A DNA stretch of 64,000 nt from Verrucomicrobiia bacterium (GCA_011525685.1 WYBW01000120.1:1-64000); one strand, 5' to 3'; counted from the stretch's first letter, positions 1 to 9,524 are shown. Numbers and translations: made by a program. The notes: generated by a model not told the origin, from the letters alone.

Positions 1-9
1 CGAAGGAAG

Positions 10-126
10 GTAGCGCAGACTTCCAGTCTGCTGGATCGCGGGTTTCCAACCCGCAGACCGTTCGTACGGCGGCAACCCCCTGCCGACTGGAAGTCGGCGA
101 TACAGCAGGTTGGAAACCTGCGCTAC
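10..126. repeat. MITE-like palindromic element with four triloop hairpins
   Basis: The element is bounded by imperfect terminal inverted copies of GTAGCGCAG and CTGCGCTAC. Inside are four perfect 7-bp hairpins at 15-31, 38-54, 82-98 and 105-121. The first two have the loop TCC and the last two the loop GGA, so the whole unit is roughly self-complementary. It has no coding capacity and no transposase is visible. A degenerate relative lies at the other end of the window (63844-63974). The remaining sequence to 381 shows no gene I can support. Confidence 0.75.
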
Positions 127-381
127 GAGCCGAGGGCGGGCGATGCGGCCGGACGGAGTGTGAAATATGCGGGTTAAACCGCAAAAAATGGCACGCAAGC
201 GCCGCTGCTTGACAACTCTTGGCGCGGCGATCCCTGAGAGCAGGCGGACAACAGGTCTGGTCATGGCGTGTATGTTTCCGCGTTCACCGGCCAGCCGCAA
301 GGAGCAAGAGCGGGGTTCCTGGTCTGCCAACGGCAGCCCAATCGTTCTGTGCCCTGTGGATTTGAGTTCATTGCGGCTTCG

Positions 382-1404
382 CTATGAACGGTCCGGTGCA
401 TCAGTCTGAGAGGCTCGCCACCGCCCCGCCACGGTGAGCGTGGTCGGCTCGGCGGGGATGCCGCGCTCGTTGCGCCGGAGCTGGCTGTCGAGCATCTGCG
501 CGGCGGCCGCGCCCACAGCGGCGAAGTCCTGACAGACGCCCGGCACCGCGAGCCGGAAGGTGTTTGCCGCCAGATGAATGAAGCGCGGCTTCGGGCCGCA
601 GGCCGGCGCGGCGTCTTCCAGCCAGGCGAACACGTCGTCGGTCAATGCCAGCACGGCGTCGGGTTTCACCGCGCGCAGCCAGCGGCGAAAGGCGCGTTCC
701 TCCCAGGTGTCTCGGTAGATGGGCGGCTCGGCTGCGCCAGGCATCAGCGCGAACCAGTTGCCACAAAAGGCGCCGGCCCAGCGGAATCCCTGACGGCTCT
801 CACCAACCAGCGGCACGGCAAGTGCCGGGCGGCGGCAGCCCAGCCGCAGCGTCTGCTCCAGCGCCAGCTTCACAAGTTGATGAATCTCGTTGCCCACGCG
901 GTGGAGCGCCGGCGCGCCGACCATGTTGCCCGCGACCACCCAGCTAAACTCGGCCCACGGCAGGGCCAGTGCGTGATCGGCCCGCACGTTGAGCAGGAAG
1001 ATGCCGCGCACGTTGCGCGCCCGCCAGCGACGGACAAATGCTGCTTCGTCGCGGGCGGCCGGCAACCAGCGCTCGGCCTCGGCGTGATAGCCCAAGCGCG
1101 CGGTCTCGGCGAGGAAGCCAGTCACGATGGCCTGCTCGGCCTGCGCGAGATTGCCGGCGCTCTCCTCCGCGTACAAGCAGGCCAGATTGACCAGGGACCG
1201 TGGCCGGCGTTGGCGCAACTGGCTCATGAGTGCTCCGATCATCGGATTGGGACGGTAGCCCAATTCCTCGGCGGCGCGATGCACGGCATCGCAAGTGGCG
1301 GCCGGAAGCGCCGGATGATGGCGCAGCGCGCGCGACACCGTGGCCACAGACAGGCCCAAATGCCGCGCCAGATCAGCCATCGTGACCGTGGCAGGACGTT
1401 TCAT
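382..1404 (-). CDS. LacI-family transcriptional regulator
   Basis: This is a DNA-binding repressor or activator of the LacI/GalR family, 340 aa from the ATG at 1404. An in-frame ATG at 1425 would add seven residues. Residues 8-55 are a typical LacI helix-turn-helix plus hinge (MADLARHLGLSVATVSRALR), followed by a periplasmic-binding-protein-like effector domain with lower conservation. It is transcribed divergently from the secreted-protein run starting at 1464, which suggests that it controls this carbohydrate island in response to a sugar released by its enzymes. The effector cannot be read from the sequence. A perfect inverted repeat overlaps its own start codon, which suggests autoregulation. 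Confidence 0.9.
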   Translation of the reverse strand: MKRPATVTMADLARHLGLSVATVSRALRHHPALPAATCDAVHRAAEELGYRPNPMIGALMSQLRQRRPRSLVNLACLYAEESAGNLAQAEQAIVTGFLAETARLGYHAEAERWLPAARDEAAFVRRWRARNVRGIFLLNVRADHALALPWAEFSWVVAGNMVGAPALHRVGNEIHQLVKLALEQTLRLGCRRPALAVPLVGESRQGFRWAGAFCGNWFALMPGAAEPPIYRDTWEERAFRRWLRAVKPDAVLALTDDVFAWLEDAAPACGPKPRFIHLAANTFRLAVPGVCQDFAAVGAAAAQMLDSQLRRNERGIPAEPTTLTVAGRWRASQTDAPDRS

Positions 1405-1421
1405 GCAACGGTTTGCATGAA
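1400..1421. promoter_or_regulatory. Candidate LacI-family operator
   Basis: A perfect 9-bp inverted repeat (TTCATGCAA and TTGCATGAA separated by CGGT) covers the start codon of the divergent LacI-family gene. It lies about 43 bp upstream of the start of the first island gene at 1464. TGCAA/TTGCA half-sites are typical of LacI-family operators. Its position would allow control of both directions. The function is inferred from position and symmetry. Confidence 0.6.
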
Positions 1422-1463
1422 CCATGCGTTGCGTCGGGTCAAGCTTTGCCCGTGAATGGAGTC

Positions 1464-2246
1464 ATGCGCCGATTGCTTTCTTTGGCTCCGTGGATGCCCG
1501 TAGCTGCGTTCGCCGCCGGGCTGACCAGCACCGACATCAACACGCCCGCGCCCGGCACGACGCGGGAGTTGATCCCCTTCCGCACCTATGACCTTTCCGG
1601 CTTCGGCACGCAGTTCGGCACCCATGAGGCGGAGTGCAAGGGGCGCTTCGCCTGGTGCGAGATCACTGGCGACTTCGACGTGTGGTGCCGCGTGGCGATG
1701 GTGAGCAACCGCGTCGGCCACTGTGCTGCCGCCGGGATCATGGCCCGCGCCGGCACCGATCCGCGCGCGCCTTTCGTCAAAATCGTGGCCCATTCGTTCA
1801 ACCGGGTCTGGAAGGAATACGATCCTTACGCCATGGGCGCGCGCTATGAGGAGGGAGGAAAGCTCACCAAAGACGAGAGCTGGGTGGGCGGCTACATGTA
1901 TTGCATTCCCACCAACAAGGTGAACGCTGACATCCCGTTTCCCCACTGTTGGGTGCGATTGGTGCGCCGCGGCAATGAGTTCACCGGCTACTTCGCCCAG
2001 ACAGTCGGCGTGCCCACGGAAGCGGATTGGCGAAGACACCCCTTTACTTTTGTGCTGGGCAATGGCCCGCCCGGCCCGACGATTCGTGACACGTGGGGCG
2101 TGTATCCCCAAACGATGCTCGTGGGCGTGTGCCTCGAGCCCAACGTCGAGGGCGACCCCCTCCGCGAGGCCTTCGCCAGCTTCCGCGAAATCCACGGCCT
2201 CGAACCGCGCCCGGTTGCCGCCGACGAATCCTCTGGCCCGCAGTGA
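1464..2246 (+). CDS. Secreted concanavalin-like (DUF1349-like) domain protein
   Basis: A 260-aa protein starting at the ATG at 1464, chosen because it directly precedes a signal-peptide-like stretch (RRLLSLAPWMPVAAFAAG). The rest is a single all-beta domain with motifs such as FGTQFGTH, GDFDVWCRV and AGIMAR. The same motifs occur in the N-terminal domain of the next gene, so this looks like a stand-alone version of that domain. It is probably a carbohydrate-binding or lectin-like exported protein. It is the first gene downstream of the candidate LacI operator, 55 bp before the next gene. No catalytic residues are recognisable and the exact family is uncertain. Confidence 0.75.
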   Translation: MRRLLSLAPWMPVAAFAAGLTSTDINTPAPGTTRELIPFRTYDLSGFGTQFGTHEAECKGRFAWCEITGDFDVWCRVAMVSNRVGHCAAAGIMARAGTDPRAPFVKIVAHSFNRVWKEYDPYAMGARYEEGGKLTKDESWVGGYMYCIPTNKVNADIPFPHCWVRLVRRGNEFTGYFAQTVGVPTEADWRRHPFTFVLGNGPPGPTIRDTWGVYPQTMLVGVCLEPNVEGDPLREAFASFREIHGLEPRPVAADESSGPQ

Positions 2247-2301
2247 GTCAAGTCGCCTCCCGCAAATTGCCAAGTCACTGACTGAATCCCGAAACTGAGT
2301 C

Positions 2302-4821
2302 ATGCAAAACATCCGATCACTCTTGAGAACCGCCATGCCGAGCCTGGACCTCGCCCGCCAGTTCGACTCGCTCCTGCGCCTGTCCGCGGCCAGCCGACGC
2401 GCCGCCACCGCCTTGGCTGCGTTGGCCTGTCTCGCCGCCGAGGCAAAACCGGCACTGGAGAGCGTGGACTTCAACCTGCCCGGGCCGGGCACCACGACGG
2501 AAGTCACCCCTTGGAAAGCCTATGACCTCACGGCCTCGGGCCGACAGTTCGGCGTTCACCAAAACCGGGACGAAGGCCGTTTCGCCTACGTCGTCCTCGA
2601 GGGGGACTTCGATGTCCGGTGCCGGATCGAAGTGGTCAGCAACGACGCCGGAAACCTCGCCACCGCAGGCTTGATGGCGCGCAAGAGTCTCAAGGATGAT
2701 TCGGAGTTCATCCATGTAGCCGCCAATGCCCACACCCCGAAATTCATCGGCACCCAGTTCGGTTACGACAACTACATCTTCTGCGTGCGCGGTGTGCCGG
2801 GCGGCAACCTGCACCAGCCGGGCACTTTCATGTATGCCTGCGCACGGAATGTGAACCGCAAAGAGGATCGCATCATTCCTTTCCCCAACTGCTGGCTGCG
2901 CCTGAAGCGCACGGGCAATGAATTCCGCGCCTGGTTTGCCGAAACCTCCGGTGTGCCCACCGACAGTGACTGGGTTGCCCATGAATTCAGGAACGCGGAA
3001 GGCGCCTGGCAGGAGCAAAAACCGCCGGTCATCCGTGACGAAGAAGGTGTGTTTCCCAAGCGGCTTTACGTGGGCTTGGCAGTGGACGCAAACGCGGAAG
3101 AGAGCGAAAAACTGGAGACGGTCGCCCGCGCGCGCTTCCGAGACATCCATGGACTTGCTCCGATCGCCCCTGCGGCGATGCCCGCTGCCAGTGTCGAGGT
3201 CGGGCGCGTAGCCGAGGTGAGTTTGACTGCTGCCAAGCTGCACGCCGATCCGTTCAACACGGTCACACTCGACGTTGTGTTCACCGATCCCCAAGGGCGC
3301 ACCTTCCGCGTGCCGGCTTTCTGGGCCGGCGGCGACGTCTGGCGAGTGCGTTACAGTTCGCGCCTACCCGGCCGTCATAAGTATCGCAGTAAGTGTAGTG
3401 ACACGGCCGACTCCGGCCTGCACGGCAAATCGGGCGAGGTGGAAATCCTGCCCTACACGGGCGACAACCCGCTTTACCGCCACGGCCCGCTCCGCGTGAC
3501 CGAAGACCGCCGTCGCTTCGCCCACGCCGACGGCACGCCGTTCTTCTGGCTGGGCGATACCTGGTGGATGGGGCTGACGAAGCGCCTCCGCTGGCTCGAC
3601 GAGTTTGCCGAACTCACCCGGGACCGGCGCGAGAAGGGCTTCAACGTCGTGCAACTCACCGCCGGGCTCTATGGCGACCTCGACCAAAACTTCGACGAGC
3701 GCGCCGAGGGTGACGGCGGCTTCCCGTGGACGCAGGACTTCGCCCGCATCCGGCCGGAGTACTTCGACGCGGCCGACGCGCGGGTCTTTTACCTGGTCGA
3801 GCAAGGCATCGTGCCGTGCGTGGTAGGGGCGTGGGGTTACTGGCTGACGTGGCTGGGTGAGGACAAGATGAAACAACACTGGCGTTACCTGATCGCGCGT
3901 TGGGGCGCGCTGCCGGTGGTCTGGTGCGCCGCTGGCGAGACGACCATGCCGTGGTATCTCTCGACCAATCCAGGCCCCGAAACCGAGGCCTTGCTCCGCG
4001 GCTGGACGCGGGTGGTGCGTCACATCCGCGAAACAGATCCCTTCAAACGCCTGGTCACCACGCACCCACCGAACTATCGGCACTCCCAGCAGGAGGTCGA
4101 AGACCCGGCGCTGGTGGACTTCAACCTCCAGCAGAGCGGCCACGGTACGCCGCCGCCGGGCCAGGCCGCCATCGCGCTCGACGGCTGGAACCGCCTGCCG
4201 ACCATGCCCGCGCTCAGCGGCGAAGCGCGCTACGAGAAACTCACGCTCAAGCCCGAGTGGGTGCCCGACGGCGCGGACCTGCCGGTCGTGCGCGGTCTCA
4301 AGGAACTGGGCACACGCGAAGCGCGGCAGGCTTTCTGGGCGCACACGCTGAACAGCGGCTGTGCCGGTCACACCTACGGCGCCAGCGGCATCTTTCAGAT
4401 CAATCGCCCCGATTGGAAATTTGGCCAGGCCTTTTCGGGGCTGGACTGGGGCCAGCTCCCGTGGCGCGACGCCATGCACCTGCCGGGCTCACGGCAGATC
4501 GGACTGGGCGCGGCGCTGTTACGCTCGCTGCCGTGGCATCACATGATTCCAGCGACCAATGGCTTCGTCGGCGCGACCGCCGCCGCTATCACGCCAGGCG
4601 CCAAACACGCCCTCGCTTTAACTCACTCCGGCCAGGCGATCACCGTGACTCTCGATCGCTTTCCGGGCGCAGTGAACGCGCGCTGGTTCGATCCCACCAC
4701 TGGCGACACCCGCCCCGCCTCCGCTGCGCCGCTGAGTCCGCGCGGCGAACACATCTTCACCCCGCCCGGCCAGAACGCCGCCGGCGACGCGGACTGGGTG
4801 TTGGTGCTTGAAGCGTCGTAA
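2302..4821 (+). CDS. Secreted putative glycosidase: concanavalin-like domain, DUF5060, DUF4038, collagen-binding-like C-terminus
   Basis: An 839-aa protein with an unusually long N-terminus before a hydrophobic, signal-like segment (about residues 30-48). Residues 50-290 are a concanavalin-like domain paralogous to the preceding gene. About 295-385 resembles a DUF5060 beta-sandwich. About 390-740 is a DUF4038 TIM barrel (apiosidase-like, GH140-related; motif FFWLGDTWW near the start and WCAAGE in the centre). The last 90 residues are the putative collagen-binding domain usual for DUF4038 proteins, ending in GDADWVLVLE. It is inferred to cleave a plant-type polysaccharide side chain. Its 3' portion recurs in three other places in the window. 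Confidence 0.85.
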   Translation: MQNIRSLLRTAMPSLDLARQFDSLLRLSAASRRAATALAALACLAAEAKPALESVDFNLPGPGTTTEVTPWKAYDLTASGRQFGVHQNRDEGRFAYVVLEGDFDVRCRIEVVSNDAGNLATAGLMARKSLKDDSEFIHVAANAHTPKFIGTQFGYDNYIFCVRGVPGGNLHQPGTFMYACARNVNRKEDRIIPFPNCWLRLKRTGNEFRAWFAETSGVPTDSDWVAHEFRNAEGAWQEQKPPVIRDEEGVFPKRLYVGLAVDANAEESEKLETVARARFRDIHGLAPIAPAAMPAASVEVGRVAEVSLTAAKLHADPFNTVTLDVVFTDPQGRTFRVPAFWAGGDVWRVRYSSRLPGRHKYRSKCSDTADSGLHGKSGEVEILPYTGDNPLYRHGPLRVTEDRRRFAHADGTPFFWLGDTWWMGLTKRLRWLDEFAELTRDRREKGFNVVQLTAGLYGDLDQNFDERAEGDGGFPWTQDFARIRPEYFDAADARVFYLVEQGIVPCVVGAWGYWLTWLGEDKMKQHWRYLIARWGALPVVWCAAGETTMPWYLSTNPGPETEALLRGWTRVVRHIRETDPFKRLVTTHPPNYRHSQQEVEDPALVDFNLQQSGHGTPPPGQAAIALDGWNRLPTMPALSGEARYEKLTLKPEWVPDGADLPVVRGLKELGTREARQAFWAHTLNSGCAGHTYGASGIFQINRPDWKFGQAFSGLDWGQLPWRDAMHLPGSRQIGLGAALLRSLPWHHMIPATNGFVGATAAAITPGAKHALALTHSGQAITVTLDRFPGAVNARWFDPTTGDTRPASAAPLSPRGEHIFTPPGQNAAGDADWVLVLEAS

Positions 4822-4852
4822 CCGGTGAGACAGGCTGCCTGTTGTGCAAGTC

Positions 4853-6541
4853 ATGAGGCTGTTTCGAGCATGCATTGTCCTGCCCGGCCTTCTGGTCGCA
4901 CGAATGGCAGATTCTGAACCCGAGTTTCGTGAAGGCAGTCGTACCGATCCCGCCATCAATCCGATCCACCAACGCTACGAGTGGCCCAACGACCCGCCCG
5001 CCGACGCGCCGGTCGATCGGTCACGGGATATCCGGCGCATTGTTTTTAGCGGTCGCTACGCCAATTACACCGGTGCCGACACCTGGTATTTCCAGGGCGC
5101 GCCCGACGGTCACCAGTATTCCTGCTGGACGGATGGCGAGCTCGACGGCTTTCGTTGCAACTCGAACATCCGCGCCCAAGCTACGGCTCAAGCCAAGATC
5201 ATCGGCCACGACCCGCTCAATCTCAGGATTGTCAACCTCGGTCGTCTGACCTCGGGCGCCAACTACTACCCTTGCGTGAGCCTCATTGCCGACGGCGTGT
5301 TTTACCTCGGCGTCTATTCCGCCTTCGGTGACGCCGGGCATTACTTCAAGGGTTTCCGCTGGTCGCGTGACTGGGATCATTTCACCGACCGCCTGGACGC
5401 GGGATGGAAGGACCCGTGGTGGACCGATGCCACCGCCGCCGAAGGGAACTTTTTCGGCGAGCAGGGCCAGGCGAAGTTCCGCGTGCCGCACACCGTCAAC
5501 TTCACGGCGACCAACTCGGTCGGGCCGGACGGCTACGTCTATCTCAGCGCCCACGGGTTCGCTGGTGGCAACGGCCGCAACGACTGGGATAAGGGGGATG
5601 CGATCTACCTCTGCCGCGTGCGGCCCGGGCCCGAGAACGTCGCGCGGGCCGCTGCGTACGAGTTCTTCGCCGGCCGCGCGGCCGACGGTTCGGATCGTTG
5701 GACGAAACGCGTGGCGGAGAGCCAGCCGGTCTTGAGCTGGCCCAACCACCTCGGCAGCGAAAGCATCGCGTGGGTGCCCGGCTTGAAGAAGTTCATCCTC
5801 ATCACCTGCCGTTTGAAGGAGAATGAGACCAATCTGCCTTACAACGTGACGATTTTCTGGGAGGCCGACCGCGTCACCGGCCCGTATCGTCTGGTGCATT
5901 ACCTGCGTGACTGGGGGCCGCAGGCGTATTTCCCGAACCTGCCAGCAGCGTTCATCGCGCCCGATGGCCGCTCGGCCTGGCTGTGCGTCTCCTGCAACTA
6001 CTCGGTGCCCGAATACACGCCGCACCAGTGCCGCTATGCGGCTTCGTTGCACGAGGTCCATTTCGATGTCGCTGGCCGCGAATTGCCGCCCGATCCCTCA
6101 CCCGGTCGCAACATTGCCCCGGAAGCGAAAGTCACCGCCTCCACCGTCGAGCCGGGGACGCGCCCGGAAGGCGCGGTGGACGGCCGCGTCTCTCCGGACC
6201 CCGCCCACCGCTGGACCTGCCAGGAAGGGCCGGGCAGTTTCTTGCGCCTCGAGTGGGACACGCCGCGCACCATCCACAAGGTCCGTATCTGGGATGATCC
6301 CTCGACCGAGTCGTGGTTGCAGGAGGGCTACCTGACGTTCGACGGCGGCAGCATGGTCTGGATGCACGCGCCACCGTCGAATCGAGGCGCGACCCCGGCG
6401 GAACTCAACTTTCCACCGCGCGCTACGAAGTGGCTGCGGTTCACGATCACCAAAGGTGTCGCGCCGCTGTGCATCAGCACCAAGACCGAACCTGGCCCGT
6501 TGCTGGGCGTGGCGGAGATTGAAGTTTATCAACCTGACTAA
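4853..6541 (+). CDS. Secreted protein with C-terminal F5/8 type C (discoidin-like) domain
   Basis: A 562-aa protein. The ATG at 4853 opens a signal-peptide-like stretch (RLFRACIVLPGLLVARMADS); a GTG at 4844 is an alternative. The first 400 residues are rich in beta-propeller-like aromatic segments (WYFQGAPDGHQYSCWTDGE) reminiscent of DUF4185 or glycosidase-like propellers, but I cannot assign a family with certainty. Residues from about 420 form a discoidin/F5-8 C fold: NIAPEAKVTAS, an aspartate-rich WTC segment, and a final LGVAEIEVY strand. Such domains bind sugars. It lies 31 bp after the DUF4038 gene, probably in the same transcript. Confidence 0.75.
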   Translation: MRLFRACIVLPGLLVARMADSEPEFREGSRTDPAINPIHQRYEWPNDPPADAPVDRSRDIRRIVFSGRYANYTGADTWYFQGAPDGHQYSCWTDGELDGFRCNSNIRAQATAQAKIIGHDPLNLRIVNLGRLTSGANYYPCVSLIADGVFYLGVYSAFGDAGHYFKGFRWSRDWDHFTDRLDAGWKDPWWTDATAAEGNFFGEQGQAKFRVPHTVNFTATNSVGPDGYVYLSAHGFAGGNGRNDWDKGDAIYLCRVRPGPENVARAAAYEFFAGRAADGSDRWTKRVAESQPVLSWPNHLGSESIAWVPGLKKFILITCRLKENETNLPYNVTIFWEADRVTGPYRLVHYLRDWGPQAYFPNLPAAFIAPDGRSAWLCVSCNYSVPEYTPHQCRYAASLHEVHFDVAGRELPPDPSPGRNIAPEAKVTASTVEPGTRPEGAVDGRVSPDPAHRWTCQEGPGSFLRLEWDTPRTIHKVRIWDDPSTESWLQEGYLTFDGGSMVWMHAPPSNRGATPAELNFPPRATKWLRFTITKGVAPLCISTKTEPGPLLGVAEIEVYQPD

Positions 6542-6597
6542 CGCGCTTCGCCAAGCAAGGCATGCCTTGCCGACTCAAACCAAACCTGCCTGAAACC

Positions 6598-8013
6598 ATG
6601 AACATCCGATTCATTCCCAGCCTGCGGTGGTTCGGTTCGCGCGGGCCGATGCCCGGTCTCGGCACAGTCCTGCTACTCTGCCTCGCGGGCCTGCCGTTGA
6701 AAGCCGGGTCCTCCAGCCGGCATGTCATTACTGAGTTCGGCGCGAAAGGCGATGGGCGCACCCTCAACACCGCGGCCATTAACCGAGCGATCCAAGCGTG
6801 CCACGACACGGGCGGCGGGGTGGTGGTAGTGCCCCCCGGCACCTTCATCGCCGGCACGCTCCGGCTGCTCAGCCACGTGGAACTGCATCTCGAAGCCGGC
6901 GCAACTCTGAAAGGCAGCACCAACCTCGGCGACTATCAACTCGACGGCGTGCGTCGCGGCCTGATTTTTGCCAGGGAAGCGACCGACCTGGCGCTCACCG
7001 GCATGGGAACGATTGATGGCAACTCGGACGCTTTTTTTGACCCGACCCGGATGCACGTCCTGCGCAACCCGGGCTTTGACCGCCGTTTCACGCGGCAGGG
7101 CGAGGCTTACCTTCCGCCCGACACGTTGTTCCCCGCCGGCCCCATCTACTACGAACAACGCCCGGGCACGCTCGTCCAGATGTTCCGTTGCGAGCGCGTC
7201 GTCGTGGATAGCCTCCGTTTCCTCAACCCGCCCGAGTGGACCTTCCGCTTCGGCGACTGCGACGATGTGCTCGTTCACGGCGTCACCATCCGCGCCAATC
7301 TCAAAGTGCCCAACTCGGACGGCATCCACCTGACCACCTCCCGCAATGTGCGGATTTCAGACTGCAACCTCTCGTGCGGGGACGACACGATCGCGATCAC
7401 GGGGTTTGGAGATGAGACCGGCCCGTCGCCGGAAGACCCGCACGGCATGGAGCAGCGGTTCATTTCCTCCGCCATTTTCAGCAAGATGCTCACCAGCGCG
7501 AAGTCGCTCGAAGGCGTGGACCGCGACCAACTCCGCACCGCCATCGCGCGCGGCCTGAAAAATCAGGACGGCCACGCGCGCAGCGAAATCAGCGCCATCT
7601 ACCGCCGCCTCAGCTATGACGAACTCGAGCCGCTCCTGCCTGCCGTCCTCGAAGCCATCGAGAAGCCCGCGCCCAGCGGCGAGATGTTCGCCGACGGCGT
7701 GCGGCTGAATGGCTTGAAAGTGCTGGCTGCGCATCACGTCGAGGAAGGCATGCAGGCCTGCGCCGATTACCTCCGCACCCAGAATCCGTGGGCGAGCGAG
7801 AACCGCACGCCGGAGATTTTGGAAGTCCTCCGCCCGTATGGCGCGCAAGCCCAGCGCATCCTCCCGCATCTGCGCGAGACCGCCGCGATGTTCGACCAGG
7901 GCGAAAAGAACTTCCCCCAACCCCTCAGCGCGCGAAAAGCGAAGGCCGTGCGGGAAGCGATTGAGAGAATCGAAGCCGCGCAGGAGCGGCCCGACTTAAA
8001 GCGGTTGAAGTAG
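6598..8013 (+). CDS. Chimeric ORF: N-terminal GH28/pectate-lyase-like half joined to DUF6288-like C-terminus
   Basis: A 471-aa protein with a signal peptide. Residues about 40-270 match a GH28-type beta-helix: the start motif VITEFGAKGDG, then NSDG at 239-242 and CGDD with the catalytic-pair aspartates at 262-263. The later GH28 signatures (GHG and RxK) are missing. After about residue 275 the sequence changes to a helical region (HGMEQRF, MFADGVRLNGLKVLA, RTQNPWASENRTPEIL) that resembles the C-terminal part of DUF6288 proteins. The reading frame is open throughout, so this looks like a fusion of two unrelated genes. Pectinolytic activity is doubtful because half of the active site is absent. 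Confidence 0.75.
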   Translation: MNIRFIPSLRWFGSRGPMPGLGTVLLLCLAGLPLKAGSSSRHVITEFGAKGDGRTLNTAAINRAIQACHDTGGGVVVVPPGTFIAGTLRLLSHVELHLEAGATLKGSTNLGDYQLDGVRRGLIFAREATDLALTGMGTIDGNSDAFFDPTRMHVLRNPGFDRRFTRQGEAYLPPDTLFPAGPIYYEQRPGTLVQMFRCERVVVDSLRFLNPPEWTFRFGDCDDVLVHGVTIRANLKVPNSDGIHLTTSRNVRISDCNLSCGDDTIAITGFGDETGPSPEDPHGMEQRFISSAIFSKMLTSAKSLEGVDRDQLRTAIARGLKNQDGHARSEISAIYRRLSYDELEPLLPAVLEAIEKPAPSGEMFADGVRLNGLKVLAAHHVEEGMQACADYLRTQNPWASENRTPEILEVLRPYGAQAQRILPHLRETAAMFDQGEKNFPQPLSARKAKAVREAIERIEAAQERPDLKRLK

Positions 8014-8030
8014 CAAGAAGAACCCCCGCG

Positions 8031-9524
8031 ATGCCTTTGCACTTCTTTCTGTCCCCAGCCTTCATTCCTTCTGTGCCAGCCACGAAACTCATCACCCTCC
8101 TGCTGACCGGTCTCGCCCTCTCCCCAATTCCTGCGCACGCGGCGGAGAAACCGAACATCCTCATCCTGCTCGCGGATGACCTGGGCTATGGGGATCCCGG
8201 TTGCTACAACCCGAAATCGAAAATCGCGACGCCCCATATTGACCGATTGGCCCGGGAAGGGATGCGATTCACCGATGCTCATGCGCCAGGCCCGCTGTGT
8301 CATCCCTCGCGTTACGGGCTGCTCACGGGAAGGTATCCGTTTCGCACCGACATCACGCGGTGGCCCCAGCAGCCGTTGATTGAGGAAGGGCAGATGACCA
8401 TCGCGTCCCTGCTCAAGTCGCAAGGGTATCGCACCGCGATGGTGGGCAAGTGGCATCTCGGTTTTCGAGAGGATGGCTACGATAAGCCGTTGCCCGGCGG
8501 GCCGGTGGCGTGTGGATTTGAAACGTATTTCGGCTTTCGCGCCTCCACAGACATCCCGCCCTACTTCTACATTCGCGGCGACCGCGCCGTGGCACCGCCG
8601 ACGGGTCACATCGAGGAACACCACTCACCGGGCTGGGCGTCGAACCAAGGGGAATTCTGGCGAGGCGGCGGCATCGCGCCCGGCCTGGCGCTCAAGGATG
8701 TGCTGCCCCGATTGACCGACGAGGCCCTTCACGTCATCCACTCACAAGTCAGGGCCAATCAGGACGGACGAAAGCCGTTCCTGCTCTACTTCGCTCCCAC
8801 TGCGCCGCATACCCCGTGGTTGCCTTCGCCGGAATTCGTGGGCAAGAGCGGTGCCGGCATGTACGGCGACTTCACCATGATGGTGGATGCGGAGATCGGA
8901 CGCATTCTCGCCGCGTTGGACCAGAGCGGATTGGCGAAGGACACGCTCGTCATTTTCGCGTCGGACAACGGTCCCACCTGGTATGAAGCCGATGTGGCAA
9001 AGTTCGGGCACGCCTCTGCCGGCGGATGGCGGGGCATGAAGTCGGACGCCTGGGAAGGCGGACACCGCATGCCGTTCATCGTGCGTTGGCCGGGTCGGGT
9101 CAAGGCCGGAACGGTGAGCGAACAGACCATTTGCTTCACAGACCTGCTCGCAACGTTCGCGGAGATTTGCGGGGCAAAACTCCCAGACGAGGCCGGGCCG
9201 GACAGCTTCAGTTTCCTGCCGGTGCTGGAGGGTGTGCAACCCGCCGACAAGCCGATTCGCCCGCCCATCGTCATGCACGCCGGAAGTGCCGCGTCCATGA
9301 TGATGATTCGATCCGGCGATTGGAAATTGATCAACGGACTCGGCTCCGGCGGCTTCACCAAACCCAGTTCGATCAAGCCCAAGCCCGGCGAGCCGGCGGT
9401 GCAGCTTTACAACCTCCGCGCGGATCCCGCAGAGACGACGAACCTTGCCACCCAGCACCCGGACAAAGTCAAAGAACTCCTGGCCGCCCTGCAGGCGACC
9501 GTGGACCGCGGGAGGAGCCGGTGA
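8031..9524 (+). CDS. Secreted type I sulfatase
   Basis: A 497-aa alkaline-phosphatase-superfamily sulfatase with a signal peptide ending at AHAA (about residue 38). PNILILLADDLGYGD supplies the first metal ligands. LCHPSRYGLLTGRY carries the C-x-P-S-R signature, with Cys90 as the predicted formylglycine precursor. GKWHLG and the later ASDNGP metal-binding strand are present. It should remove sulfate esters from a glycan in the periplasm or outside the cell. It needs a formylglycine-generating enzyme or anSME encoded elsewhere. It starts 17 bp after the preceding chimeric ORF and belongs to the same run. The sulfated substrate is unknown. Confidence 0.92.
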   Translation: MPLHFFLSPAFIPSVPATKLITLLLTGLALSPIPAHAAEKPNILILLADDLGYGDPGCYNPKSKIATPHIDRLAREGMRFTDAHAPGPLCHPSRYGLLTGRYPFRTDITRWPQQPLIEEGQMTIASLLKSQGYRTAMVGKWHLGFREDGYDKPLPGGPVACGFETYFGFRASTDIPPYFYIRGDRAVAPPTGHIEEHHSPGWASNQGEFWRGGGIAPGLALKDVLPRLTDEALHVIHSQVRANQDGRKPFLLYFAPTAPHTPWLPSPEFVGKSGAGMYGDFTMMVDAEIGRILAALDQSGLAKDTLVIFASDNGPTWYEADVAKFGHASAGGWRGMKSDAWEGGHRMPFIVRWPGRVKAGTVSEQTICFTDLLATFAEICGAKLPDEAGPDSFSFLPVLEGVQPADKPIRPPIVMHAGSAASMMMIRSGDWKLINGLGSGGFTKPSSIKPKPGEPAVQLYNLRADPAETTNLATQHPDKVKELLAALQATVDRGRSR

